Shown here piece by piece: positions 1-11,638 of a stretch of 64,000 bases of DNA (position 1 is its first letter; each line of letters starts with the position of its first letter). Where the stretch lies: assembly GCA_000149265.1 (NCBI GenBank), contig CH003190.1:1-64000 (forward strand), given 5' to 3'. The DNA is from Ciona savignyi (lineage: Eukaryota; Chordata; Ascidiacea; Phlebobranchia; Cionidae). The notes below the pieces were generated by a model that was not told the origin of the DNA, did not search any database, and worked only from the letters and a program-made list of their open reading frames with translations. Both the position numbers and the translations under genes were made by a program.

Positions 1-1037
1 AGTTTGGGTTGTCTTCGGTTGTTAAGCCTTCATTATTGCATTTAGGGCAATTGACCGGGATCTTTTTCTCGCTTAAACTAAGCGATTTCACCCGAGTATT
101 TCTTGCTTCCTCGGGGCTAGGATATGACCGCTTGGTTCTATGGCATTGTAAGGCCTTTTCCGTAAACGTATCAGTTGTTGTGGAGTCATCATCATTTTGC
201 ACACTTGCTGGAGGGTCGCACGCCAGCACGTCTATGACGTCATCCGTTGCACCTCGGGAACTGCCCGTGGGTGCGTCTTTTTTTGTATTATCATTAGCGT
301 TGTTCAGCGTTTTTACCAATGGGTCGGCAAAATGCATATCTATGACGTCACTTACTGTGACTCGAGAGTTGCTTCGGGGTGGGCGTGGTTCCAATGTTTT
401 GCCAGTTCTTGTAGTTCTCTCTGTTTTGCCAAGTTCAGGGTAATCAGCTTTTCTTTTTTTTACAGTCAGCTTGTTTATGTCCTATGCCGGAGCAGTATTT
501 GCATGTATATTTCTGTCCAAAATATGACACATAGAATTCTAAATTATTGATATATAAATAGCTTGGTATTGGCGTTTTGTTCCAGGGTCTTCTTTTTTCA
601 TTGTAGCTATTCTTATTCCCGTTTTTAAACCATCTTTATCAATTTTGGGGGTTTAATTTCATCACTGTGCCATAATGATGTTCAATTTTTTGCCTAATTA
701 AATCATCCGGAAACGGTATCGGAACCCACCCAATTGCCACGTTGACACTGTCGGATTCATAGAGTCTTGCACTGATGACTCCTCTAGCGCTCAGCAGTTT
801 ATTATAGAGCTCCAAAGTACCTTTTCTAGTTTTGCAAGTGACGTCCACTCTGTTTCCTTTCATTTCAGCTAATCCGATCAGATTGACCTTGAGAAATCCT
901 ATTTTTTCAACAAAATCTAATGCTTGGTTTCTTTTCATATGAACCTCGGTTCTAAATGTTAGGCATGTTGGCCTTTTTAAATACGTATCGACATTTGGGG
1001 CAGTCGCCACCTGAGCAAAACTTGGCTTGCTTGTCAT
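1..1037 (-). pseudogene. LINE ORF1 (gag-like, CCHC zinc knuckle), frameshifted, runs off the window
   Basis: Reading leftwards from a start codon at about 1037, an open frame runs to about 640. Two further frames then carry on to base 1, so at least two frameshifts are present, one at a run of eight A residues near 453-460. The third part holds a CX2CX4HX4C knuckle (CKYCSGIGHKQADC, about 462-504). It is followed by an acidic, Ser/Thr-rich tail with a CPKC pair near the window edge. An RNA-binding ORF1 with a knuckle upstream of an APE/RT ORF2 is usual for L1/Tx1-type LINEs. That this piece belongs to the same family as the RT next to it is inference. No 5' or 3' end is visible on this side. 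Confidence 0.55.
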
Positions 1038-1082
1038 TTTACGCATGTGCGTCCGCACGCTAGCTGACCAGACAGAGGAGAA

Positions 1083-2740
1083 ATCTTGTATAACAATATA
1101 GACAGCAGGATCCAAATTAATGGCGCCCTCACACGGCCAATAAAAATAAAAAGAGGCATCCGGCAGGGTTGCTCCTGCAGTATGCTTATCTTTCTACTTG
1201 GAATCGAGACCCTAACGAGAAAAATAATGAAAAATACACAAATAAATGGAATAAAACTCGGCCCAACAGAAACAAAATTGGAACAATATGCGGACGATCT
1301 AACGTTAATCCTTAAAAACAAAGAATCGTTAAAAATAGCAATGAATGAATTAAAAAAATACGAAAGAATATCCGGACAGAAAATTAATACGGACAAAACG
1401 CAAATAATATCAAACGACCCCGAATTAATCCAATACGCAAAAGAAAACATTAATGAAAACGTAATAAGTGAAAAAATTAAAATTCTCGGTCTTTATGTAA
1501 GTCTACAGTCACAGTGCCTCGACGATAACCTGAATAAAATACTGCAAATCATAAAAACCTTGTATTACAAACACCGCGATAGAAATTTAACACTAAAAGG
1601 AAAAGTTATGCTTGTCAATGCGCCATTTATTCCCCAAATTCTGACCATAGCTAAACATATAATAATTAAGCAACTTAATACCTATATATTTAAATTTATT
1701 TGGTACCCAAGTCACACTTGAAAAAATTGCGAAGAAAAACCCTAATAGCGCCAACATGCGACGGCGGTCTATACGTGCCAGAAATAAAAACAAAAATAGA
1801 AGCAGCGCGAGCGACACGACTATTTAAAATTGCGCATTTACAAGATATAAAACAACCATGGGAAGAATGGCTTCGATATAACATAGGATCGACAATGAAA
1901 GCAATAAACAAAAAACTTTACACGAACCTACGACCAAACGCAAGCGAACCCGGAGACTCTTTTTTGCAATTTAAACGAATAATTAGAACAATAAACCAGC
2001 AAGAATACGTATGGGAAACCTCAAAATTACGGCCAATATACGACATCTTAATAAAAGAAAAAACAACCCCGAAAGTAATGAGCGTAAACAGCGACCCGAT
2101 ACCATGGCAACAAATTACTTTAAAATCAAAGGCAATAAAAACCTTTTTTAATAATATAGATAGAGACCTTAGCTTTAAAATTGCCCACAAAGCCTTCTTC
2201 CTAGGCGACTGGATTAAAAACCATACAAATAGAATTCACAAAAACGGAAATATAACAATCACAAACTGCAAATTCTGCAAATTACGCACGGACAATATTA
2301 ATCATATCATGGTAGAATGCGCAATAATTAATAAACTAAAAACGCTTACTGAACGATTGCACAATCAAATATGTAATAGTAAATTAACTCTGAATAAGGA
2401 AATAATACTTTATAATAATACGAATAATATAATAGCATTAAAACTCGCAAACATATTGAAAATCGAAATAATAAAGATAAAACCCAAACTCGACGCAAAA
2501 AACGAATATATTTGGAAAAGCAAAGAATTTACTTACCCAAAAAACATTATGGATAGTAAAGACCAAAATTAAAAAATTCATCCAAAACCACGCAAACAAA
2601 TTGGGTAAAGAAACTATCCGCGAAAAATTCAATTTACGAGAATTACCCTAACCAAATCAATGGGAATTTCCCGAATTAGATTGTGGGAATTCCCGAAAAA
2701 AAACCTCAACGAATCCTTTAACAACAGTTTTTTTATTATT
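1083..2740 (+). mobile_element. LINE (non-LTR retrotransposon) copy 1, 3' part of ORF2
   Basis: The piece begins abruptly inside the reverse transcriptase palm and runs to a T-rich 3' end. The frame from 1086 carries RQGCS and the catalytic YADD (near 1287-1298). After a frameshift at about 1710 the frame to 2572 continues the C-terminal domain, ending in a CKFC...H...C zinc-binding motif (near 2267-2320). It aligns base for base with copy 2 at about 5712-7325, so the family is present at least twice in the same orientation. The first alignable base against copy 2 is about 1087. A frameshift and the missing endonuclease make it dead. The product would nick and prime reverse transcription at the target DNA. 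Confidence 0.8.
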
Positions 2741-2884
2741 CATTTCAAATAGTTGGCAAATACTCCTAACCTGTTAAAAAATTATTTGTATTTAAAATTT
2801 CAGTAAAATGACATAAATACCGATGAAAAACTGATATAATGTGTACAGATACCCACCTTTAATGTCGCCCAATTTGATGTGTAA

Positions 2885-4027
2885 TTGTACTTTCATCGCA
2901 AAATTAATAATAAAAAAAAAAGATTGATCAGCACGTTTTGTGATTCCGAGTACGAGAGAGCGGCAAAACTGTTGAAGATTACCGAGCTCGGTGATCGCTC
3001 ACCATCGGAGTTAATGGACGAAATGCTATCGCTCATGTCTGGTCATACTCCGTGCTTCCTCTTTCGGTATTTATTTCTTCAAAATATGCCTGAAGAAATA
3101 AGAATTATCCTGGCCATAGAGAATTTTGATAACCCAAGGGCGCTAGCACAGCGTGCTGACATTTTGTGGCAAGCAAGAAACAGCATGTCATGCACAATTG
3201 CGAAAGTTCAAAGACATAAGCCATTACAAAGCGCACCCAGCCCAGCTAAACCCCGAGGACTATGTTTCTACCATCATCGATTTGGTGACCGAGCACACAA
3301 ATGCCAACAACCGTGTACTTATCAGGGAAACGCCTCCGCCGGCCGGCAAGCAACAAAGCCTATTTATTCTACATTCGTGATAGGCGATCAAACCAGAGAT
3401 TTCTGGTTGACACTGGAGCTGAAATCAGTGTTTACCCGGTTTCAACAATGCAACGCCGACAGCAAGCGTGTGGACAAACACTGATTGCAGCGAACGGAAG
3501 CAGCATCAAGACCTACGGCACAATAAGTTGGATTTGGCACCTGGACAATTTCAATGGAAGTTTACCTTGGCAGACGTGTCAAAGCCTCTTTTAGGAGCTG
3601 ATTTTTTGCGCGCTCATTCACTTATGGTGGATTTAAAGCACAATTGGCTGTTACACACGCAATCATTCTCCAGCATTCCAATCCGCAATTCCAACCAAAC
3701 AGCGCTGCAGCTAAACGCAATCAACGCAAGCAACAACATTTACGCACAACTACTAGCAAAATTCCCAATCATAACAACGTCCCGAAGTTTGACACTTCAA
3801 CTCCTAAGCACCATGTGGTGACTATCGACGTTTAAACGCAGCTACGCAAGCCGACCGCTATAGCATACCGCACATTCAGGACTTTTCATCCCGCCTTGCT
3901 GGATCAGTCGTTTTTTCAAAAATAGATTTGGTGCGAGGCTATCACCAAGTCCCGGTTGCACAAGAGGACATTGCAAAAGACAGCTGTTATAACCCCGTTT
4001 GGGTTATATGAATACCTGCGAATGAAC
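2885..4027 (+). pseudogene. Ty3/gypsy gag-protease-RT remnant
   Basis: Three frames in series read as a Ty3/gypsy polyprotein. The first (2885-3484) is the C-terminal half of Gag. It ends in the aberrant knuckle region CFYHHRFGDRAHKCQQPC that is typical of one metazoan gypsy group. The second frame (about 3340-3530) holds the aspartic protease active site VDTGAEISVYP. The third (about 3560-3670) holds the protease end LLGADFL. From about 3840 the RT begins (SKIDLVRGYHQVP) and is cut off at 4027, where LINE copy 2 starts. No LTR or primer site was recognised, and no gypsy sequence resumes after the LINE. Several frameshifts make it a relic. Confidence 0.75.
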
Positions 4028-4670
4028 GGCAATAATTATACCAAATGAGATCCTAAGGGACTATTCAATTACGCATAACATAATAGAAGAAAATAGAGCG
4101 CAAAAACTTATACTAACCAATAAAGATAAAACGATCGAAATTTACAACGTATATCTAAAATTGGGCGCAAAATACGCGATCACGGTGGAAAGAGAAGCGA
4201 CGCTAAAAAGGGTTAAACAAAATTTAGGTGAAAGCGGCAATGTACTAAGACTCCTTATGGGCGATTTCAATATGGTACTAGAAAAAAACGACGTAAAACA
4301 GAACTATAACCCCGAACTAAAACGAGATAGAGACGCACTAAAAGAAATCGTTAACGAACATAATCTATATGACGCATTTCGGAAAATCCACGGCGAAAAA
4401 GCGGAATTTACGAGACAGACGCAAATTGCGACTTCACGAATAGACCGCATGTACGTAAACGCTAAAACAATTCACAAAACCAAATCGATAGAGCATATTA
4501 TAAATACGTTTTCGGACCATAATAACTGTCCCATAATAACAATAAACTTAAATAGCGGCAACCAATGGGGTACTCCAATATACAAAATAAATAACGCAAT
4601 TTTAGAATACGACGACGTAATAGAACTATTAATAATACAGTGGAAACTATGGAAAAAAACAAAAACATAA
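4028..4670 (+). pseudogene. LINE ORF2, APE endonuclease domain fragment
   Basis: The open frame carries the C-terminal motifs of an apurinic-like endonuclease: MGDFNMV (about 4257-4277), SRIDRMYV and the terminal SDHN box (about 4516-4527). These residues coordinate metal and phosphate in exodeoxyribonuclease III-type nucleases; in a LINE the domain nicks the target strand. The N-terminal third of the domain is missing because of 5' truncation. The frame stops at 4670 and the connection to the RT is by frameshift. Confidence 0.75.
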
Positions 4671-7256
4671 CAACGTATTATTAAACTGGTGGAGGAGAAC
4701 GGAAAAGCGATGTTAACAAACGAAATAAAATCCATATCAATAGACATTTACCAAGCGGAACGTAAAAGGTATGAAGACAGCATGAAAAGATTAGACGCGC
4801 TTAAACGAAAAAGAAACGAAAGAAAAGGAACAATTGGAATGGAATATACAAAGATATGAAATAAAAAAGCACCAAGGTGCCCTTATCCGCGCCAAAATAA
4901 AACCTATAGAAAACGAGGAATCCCCGTCTAAACATTTTTTCAAATTAGAAACCCGTAAACAGAACCGCGATCGCCTATACCACGTTAAACAGCAAAACGG
5001 AACCATTACGAAAACCCCTAAAGAAACAATTAACGCAATCCAACAATTCTATGAAAACCTCTGGTCCACCGAAGAGAACAACATAAACTACGATGAATAT
5101 TTAAAGGATATAGCCCCCCCCGAAATCGATGAAATCGAACGAAAGAAAATAACGCAAGCAATAAATATAAACGAAATACGTGAAATAATGAACAACATGA
5201 ATAACGATAGCTCCCCCGGCAGCGACGGCATAACAATAAAACTCTATAAAAAACTATGGAATTACATAAAATTTGACCTTGAAGAATTATATAACAATAT
5301 CCTATTAAAAAAAGTAATGACGCCAACGATGAGAACGGCGATCATAAAGCTCATATATAAAAAAAACAAAGGCGACAAATCCGATATTAAAAACTGGCGA
5401 CCCATATCTTTACTAAATACTGACTACAAAATACTAAGTAAAATAATAACGAAAAGGTGTGAATCAATAATGAACGACGTAATCAGTAATAACCAAAAAT
5501 GCAGATTAAAAGGGAGAGATCCATAGATCACGCGCTGTTTAATATAACGTCAATCATAGAATCCTCAAAAAAATTCGAAAAACAAACATACATCCATAAT
5601 AGCCATAGACTTTGAGAAAGCTTTGATCGAGTCAACCATGAATTCATAAAAGCGATATTTAAAAAACTAAAGCTCCCCATTATACTAATAACGTGGTTAG
5701 AAATACTTTATAACAATATATATAGCCAAATTCAAATAAACGGCGCCCTCACACGGCCGATAAAAATAAAACGCGGTATCCGCCAGGGCTGCTCCTGCAG
5801 CATGTTGATTTTTTTACTCGGAGTGGAAACGTTAACACGAAAAATACGCAAATTAATGGAATAAAACTAGGTCCAACAGAAATTAAACTAGAGCAATACG
5901 CAGATGACCTCACATTAATCCTAGCAAATAAAGAATCGTTAAAAATAGCAATGAGCGAACTAAAAGATTATGAAAAAATATCCGGACACAAAATTAACGC
6001 AAACAAAACGCAGATAATCTCAAACGACCCCGAACTAATTCAATACGCGAAAGATAACATCGACGAAAATGTAATAACTGAAAAAATAAAAATTCTCGGT
6101 CTCCACGTAAGCCTTAAACGGCATTGTATTAATGATAACTTAGACAAGATAATGCAAGTAATAAAAACACTATACTATAAAAACACCGCGAAAGAAACTT
6201 AACGCTAAAAGGAAAAGTAATGCTAGTAAACGCCCTATTCATACCCCAAATTCTAACGATAGCTAAACATATAATAATACCCAAACCAATAATTAAACAA
6301 TTAAATAGTTATATATTTAAATTCATTTGGCATCCAAGCTACATAGAAAAAATCGCAAGAAAAACCTTAATAGCGCCAACATGCGACGGCGGTCTCTACG
6401 TCCCGGAAATTAACGCAAAACTGGAAGCAGCTCGTGCAACCAGGCTATTTAAAATCGCACATTTAGAATTAATAAAAGAACCATGGGAAGAATGGCTGCG
6501 GTATAATATAGGGTCCACGATGATGAAATTAATAAACGCAAAATTATATGCGAGCGAACCAGGAAACTCGTTCCTACAAATTAAAAGAATCATTAGAATA
6601 TTAAAACAGCAAGAATACGAATGGGAAACGCCAAAACTTCGACCAATATACGAACTCCTAATAAAAGAAAAAACGAAACCGAAAATAATCAACGTAAATA
6701 ACGAGACAATACCCTGGCAACAAATAACATTAAAATCGAAGGCATTAAAAACGTATTTTAACAATATCGATAGAAACCTAAGTTTTAAAATCGCACACAA
6801 AGCGTTTTTTCTCGGGGATTGGATAAAAAACCACACTAACAGAATACATAAAAACGGGAAAATAACAATTACAAAATGCAAATTCTGCAAACTGCCCATA
6901 GATACATCAACCATATTCTTATAGACTGCGAAATAATAAACAAATTAAAACGACTTACGGAACGACTATATACCCAAATATGCAAAGATAAATTAACGCT
7001 CAGCCCAGAGATTATACTATATAATAACACCCATAACATTATAGCATTAAAAATCGCAACCATATTAAAAAACGAAATAATAAAGATAAAAACCCAACTC
7101 GACGCAAAAAACGAATATATTTGGAATAGCAAAGAATTTACCCAAAAAACGTTATGGATAGTCAATACCAAAATTAAAAAATTCATCCAAAACCACGCAA
7201 ACAAATTGGGCAAAGAAATTATCCGTGAAAAATTCAAATTACGGGAATTACCCTAA
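4671..7256 (+). pseudogene. LINE ORF2, reverse transcriptase and C-terminal domain, broken
   Basis: Frames at 4834-5526, about 5530-5880, 5880-6202 and 6220-7256 together cover a LINE RT. Visible motifs in order are the SSPGSDGIT finger motif (near 5210), NWRPISLLN (near 5393), the palm start IAIDFEKAFD-like stretch (near 5600, with a stop), IRQGCSCS (near 5780), EQYADDLTLI (near 5893) and the terminal CKFC motif with its His and Cys (near 6878-6930). Breaks lie at about 5526, 5615, 5855, 6202 and 6900. It shares most of its length with copy 1 (1083-2740), but each copy has its own disruptions, which argues for separate insertions of one family. Confidence 0.75.
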
Positions 7257-9010
7257 TGCGAACGATGGGATTTCCCCTAATCGGACTACCAAAATTACCC
7301 TAAACAAAACCTTTTATTATTTTTTAAATATACCCCGCCCTGTGGACCAATATGGACGTGTAAACCGTTCGCTGTGGCAAATTTTTAATTTCAGAAGTTA
7401 GCGAAGTAGAACCTGCACAAAATCACATTCAAGGCATCAATTTCTGTTCAATCTTTAATAATTTAAAAAAGTATTCCCATGTATGTGCGCCAGGGTTTAC
7501 CATCATGTATTTTGCTCACGATCTTTTTGAAGGCATTATTGCATATGATATGATGTTATTTATTAACTACTTTGTCAAAGAGGGTTACTAAGGGGCTTTA
7601 AATACAGCCCACATGATAAGTTATCCAAACCACCAATTTTAAGCAGCTTATCACGGCGGTCATTATCTGGCAATGCAAGCCAAATTGGTGTTTTTTTAGA
7701 TTGTTTTAAATGTACTGCTCCTGCATTTCAACAAAGAACTGTGGTTGATTTGAAGCTGTTGATTGATGATTATATAGAAATTCCTCAGCGTCATTTCAAT
7801 TCTGTACCACTGAGACCGAAGCACCATTATCCATGGCTAATCTTACAGTTTGGGCCATTGGTGCATTTGTCGACTTTACGATTTAAGAGTAAGCACTCTT
7901 GTTTATTTTAAACAGGTAATACGGAGCACGAAAAATTTCATTATTGTTACTCGAAGTTACAATCTGCTTTAATAGAGAGTGGACGTTTTTTTGAAACTGC
8001 CAGCGATGTGGTTAGATCAGCTGGAGAATTATTCACAACCAGTATTGTTGCATTGATTCAAATAAGTAATATTGACATCAAGAAGTAAGTTGCTTTGAGT
8101 AAAGCAATTAGCTCGTCTGTAACATATCACCGGAAGCAATTTGTTATAATAGCTAAGGTTAATCATTTTAATTTTAGTGTTGAAAAAATTATTGTCATGT
8201 TTCAAGTTGATCGAATTGTTTACTTTAGTGTTGAAAATTGTATGGCAACTTGGGTTGCAAACCTTGGTGTATATGCTGTAAAATCATTACCAGTAACTCC
8301 AACACAAGCTTACAATAATAATTGTGATAGTAATGTGCCACTTGTCAGTTTAACCAAACTTTATTTTAAATTTCCATTGTATGTTTACTATATTGACCAT
8401 GATTTTTTTTGGTGCAAACTAGTTACATGTAGGTTAAATCCATAATATGCACCTCTTGTTTTGCACTGGTATGGTAGTCGATTGGGGTTGTTGTACAATA
8501 GGTGTGTATAAATGTGCCTGACGTTTATTATTTTTATTTAAGAGTGATTTTATGATAAACCAAATGGCTGCAACGTCAAGTATCCTTATAATGTGATTTT
8601 ATAGCTTGAATTAGGGCTAATACTGTACACATGTTACCTGTATATACCTATATATTCACTGTTTAATATCCTGACAGAGACTATTTTATTGTAAGTAAAA
8701 ATGAGAGAAACAATATTAAAAACTTTACCTGATTTGGATAAAGACATATTGGTAAAGTTGGAACAATGTCTAAAAGAAGATGTGGGTGTTGATGCAGAAG
8801 AAGATCTTCACTTAGTTACAGAAGCAGATTTTTACTGAAGGTCCTTAACACAATTCCTGCTTGCAAACCTATACGAGCTTGGAATGGTACGTATAAGTAA
8901 GTAAACGGTATATATTGATACGTACATCATTTAGCTGTTTTGTGGCCCCTAATATAATCATATGTAATTAATTTGAATTCTCATTCTATACCAGTATTTC
9001 TAATTTATTA

Positions 9011-9250
9011 GATGAAGATCGCGCAAGGGAACAAAATGATGATCAACTACTTAATCTATCACGTTCATCATCTGGATTTTCTACAGAACCAGTCGAATCA
9101 GACCAAAGTAGCATTTCACATGAATCACTAAATTCTCGTGGTTGGGCATACAGATTTGTTGTTTCATGGCAGCAGTTTCCCAAAGAAGTGTTAGAAGTGT
9201 GTGAAAAAGGGGAGATTCTCTCAAACTCATTGAAGAAGGACATGGTCCAA
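9011..9250 (+). pseudogene. 5' half of the exon split by the BEL insertion
   Basis: The frame opens after a plausible acceptor near 9010 (T-rich tract, then AG). It encodes an acidic, Ser-rich stretch, then WAYRFVVSWQQFPKE, and stops being family-like exactly at 9250, where the LTR begins. The last five bases, TCCAA (9246-9250), are repeated at 11190-11194 after the element. The reading frame is the same on both sides, so a single insertion event explains the break. Confidence 0.6.
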
Positions 9251-9697
9251 TGTTACGGTGCCACGCAATGAAGTTGACGCGCTATCTCCAATTCCCTTAT
9301 TACTTGTTTTAGCGGTATCAAAAAAAAAACATAAATGCATGTAAGACTCATAAAAAAGAATAATGAAACAACTATTACAAAATAATACCTTTAACAATTG
9401 CGCGTCCGTTACTTCGAGGAAGGTTGAAAGTTTACTCCTGTAATATTAAATAAAAACACTATTACTAACGTGAACGAAAAACCAACCAAAACGTATCAAA
9501 ACACATACCTTAAGTATTATTCAACCAAAGAACTGCTGCTTCCACGCAGCCGAAATTGAAAAGGACTTTGAAATTAAAAAACGTGAAATCACCAAGGACA
9601 AATCATAGAAATAACATGTAATCAAAATCAATGAACCAAAACAATCAATGAACCAAAACGATCCATGAACCAAAACTACTGCCGCGGTGCAGTAACA
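9251..9697 (-). repeat. BEL element 3' LTR (447 bp)
   Basis: Direct repeat of 10762-11189 with TG...CA ends. It differs mainly by an extra copy of an 18-19 bp motif (AATCAATGAACCAAAAC-like) near 9629-9665, plus a few substitutions and single-base indels. The low divergence suggests a fairly young insertion. Confidence 0.85.
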
Positions 9698-9825
9698 TGG
9701 CTCTCCAAAAATGTACACATATTTTTTATTTTATATTTTTTTTTAAAGCCGTGGGCGTATCGGTATATTTTGTTCGCACATGTCAACATCCAATTTACAA
9801 TATCATTGTCTAGTCTGAGTGACCT

Positions 9826-10687
9826 TTAATCTTGGCTCCCCGTTCGGGAATCCCCGGTATCGGCCGTGCACAATAAAACAAGCTTGTGTATTGGTCTTAA
9901 CAGGACCGATGGTGCATTAATTCTTCGTCCAAGGTCATCTCTGTCGTGTTCCCCAACTAACACTTTCACTTTCCGTACGAGTCCGTCGCTACTTGCATAA
10001 GTCTCCAGTATTCGTGCATGTGGCCATCGATTTCTTGGGCTGTCATCATTCTTCATAATTACTACATCCCCCACTTGCATGTTCGTTTGCTCCTTTTGCC
10101 ACTTCGTTCTCGGTTGCAAAGTGTGCACGAACTCTTTTCTCCAGCGAGTCCAGAATTGATCGGTTAGGTATTGCACCCTTCTCCAGCGTCGCTTAACGTA
10201 CAAATCGTTTTTTACAAATGCTCCCGGTGGGCTCAAAAGCGGTCTCTTCTTCATTGTTAGGATGTGGTTTGGAGTTAACGGCTCTGGACATCCAGCCTCG
10301 GTCATACTCGCTATCGTCAATGGTCTAGAGTTGACGATATTCTCCACTTCCGTCATGAAGGTTCGGAACGTCTCGTCATCCAACTGCTCGCCGCACTGAA
10401 ACAATAAGGTGGCAAGTACGCTACGCACGGTTCGGATCACCCTCATGCTCAAGGTCAGTCATTAAGATTCGAAAATTCCTTACTTGTTCAAATAAATCGG
10501 TTACTGCCCGTTGTATTGGTTCGTGTTCATCCGACACGATCACGGATTCCTGCACCTTTTCGATTGAATGATTGAACTTTGCTTCTTGGGCAATTAACTT
10601 TCTATTTAGATTAACATGCCGACGCACGGTAACATTCGTCTCATCAATTACCGCTAGATTAATTTTGTCTGTATTTGTGTCATCCAT
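9826..10687 (-). pseudogene. BEL gag N-terminus joined to integrase C-terminus
   Basis: Two overlapping frames lie on the minus strand. The first (10687-10421) starts MDDTNTDKINLAV and has the helical character of a Gag N-terminus. The second (10452-9826) is the end of a BEL/Pao integrase: EVENIVNSRPL, then LTPNHIL, FWTRWRKEFV and the small C-terminal barrel with VGDVVIMK, RNRWPHARI and VRKVKVLV. The join lies near 10445 and is out of frame. All enzymatic cores between the two are deleted. The same class of deletion, ending just before the same integrase motif, occurs in the BEL at 56715-62792. Confidence 0.8.
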
Positions 10688-10761
10688 TATTCGTTCGCTC
10701 TGTGGATTATCTGGATCCAGTCACTATAGAGGCCAATCAACGCCGACGTCGTTGTTAAGTT

Positions 10762-11189
10762 ACTTACGGTGCCACGCAATGAAGTTGACGCGCTATCTCC
10801 AATTCCTTTATTACTTGTTTTAGCGGTAACTAAAAAAAACATAAATGCATGTAAGACTCATAAAAAAGAATAATGAAACAACTATTACAAAATAATACCT
10901 TAACAATTGCGCGTCCGTTACTTCGAGGAAGGTTGAAAGTTTACTCCTATAATATTAAATAAAAACACTATTAATAACGTGAACGAAAAACCAACCAAAA
11001 CGTATCAAAACACATACCTTAAGTATTATTCAACCAAAGAACTGCTGCTTCCACGCAGCCGAAATTGAAAAGGACTTTGAAATTAAAAAACGTGAAATCA
11101 CCAAGGACAAATCATAGAAATAACATGTAATCACAATCAATGAACCAAAACGATCCATGAACCAAAACTACTGCCGCGGTGCAGTAACA
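10762..11189 (-). repeat. BEL element 5' LTR (about 428 bp)
   Basis: Matches 9251-9697. Its inner border reads ACTTACGG where the other copy reads TGTTACGG, so the exact inner end is uncertain by 2-3 bases. No convincing tRNA primer-binding site was identified in the adjacent interior. Confidence 0.8.
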
Positions 11190-11638
11190 TCCAAATTATC
11201 TGCACTGAGTTAGTTAATAATTTAGGAAATCCTGGAAGAACAAATTTGGAAACTATTGCTTATTGTATAATATCAAAATATCCTAATTCTTTCCAAATAT
11301 GTGCTGATGGGGTCTTTTTATCAAATACACTTAGCGATCTAACAGATAGCATGGATTATCGTATTGACAATGAAAAAAGTAAACGACCTGCACAATCTGA
11401 TGGTCCGGTGAAACCATATGGATGCAACAATTGGTGTCCAGTAACTGACATTTCGCCACTTCTACAACTAAAATATTGGAACATGTCTGAAGTTCAAAAA
11501 GCAATGAAAGAAACCTTCCCATTGCAGCAACGAGATATAATAAACAAACCACCCATGTCTGTGAATAATATAAAAATTGTCTGGCCCTTTCTCCTTCAAG
11601 AAGAATGTTTGATTCAGTATTATTTCCATTTCAACTGA
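11190..11638 (+). pseudogene. 3' half of the exon split by the BEL insertion
   Basis: The frame begins at the second TCCAA and continues the exon at 9011-9250 without a shift. It has a stretch rich in Asn and Ile, then GCNNWCPV and VWPFLLQEECLI near the end, features I associate with the same orphan family. It terminates in a stop at 11636-11638. Family members usually continue well beyond this, so the remaining exons (about 11790-11930 and 12202-12271) probably belong to the same ancestral gene. Confidence 0.55.

Larger units (their letters stand above)
4028..7325 (+). mobile_element. LINE copy 2, 5'-truncated, endonuclease through 3' end
   Basis: This is a 5'-truncated L1/Tx1-like LINE. 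It starts inside the APE endonuclease, continues through reverse transcriptase and the C-terminal zinc motif, and ends in a T-rich tail near 7300-7325. At its 5' edge the gypsy RT frame is interrupted without any recognisable repeat. 5' truncation is the normal outcome of target-primed reverse transcription. Numerous frameshifts and stops show it is inactive. A clear target-site duplication could not be identified by eye. Confidence 0.8.
9251..11189 (-). mobile_element. Non-autonomous BEL/Pao LTR retrotransposon with 5-bp target duplication TCCAA
   Basis: A 1.94-kb element is bounded by direct repeats that start TGTTAC and end GTAACA. It is flanked by TCCAA on both sides (9246-9250 and 11190-11194). 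A 5-bp duplication is usual for BEL/Pao. Coding sequence lies on the minus strand, so the LTR at 10762-11189 is the 5' one. The interior is only about 1.06 kb against 5-7 kb for a complete element. Protease, RT, RNase H and the integrase core are all absent. It must have moved, if at all, with proteins from a relative. Confidence 0.85.

Noticed and set aside
9-550. Plus-strand frames of 117-144 codons at the window start
   Set aside because: The minus strand of the same bases carries the LINE ORF1 with a zinc knuckle; the plus frames are shadows.
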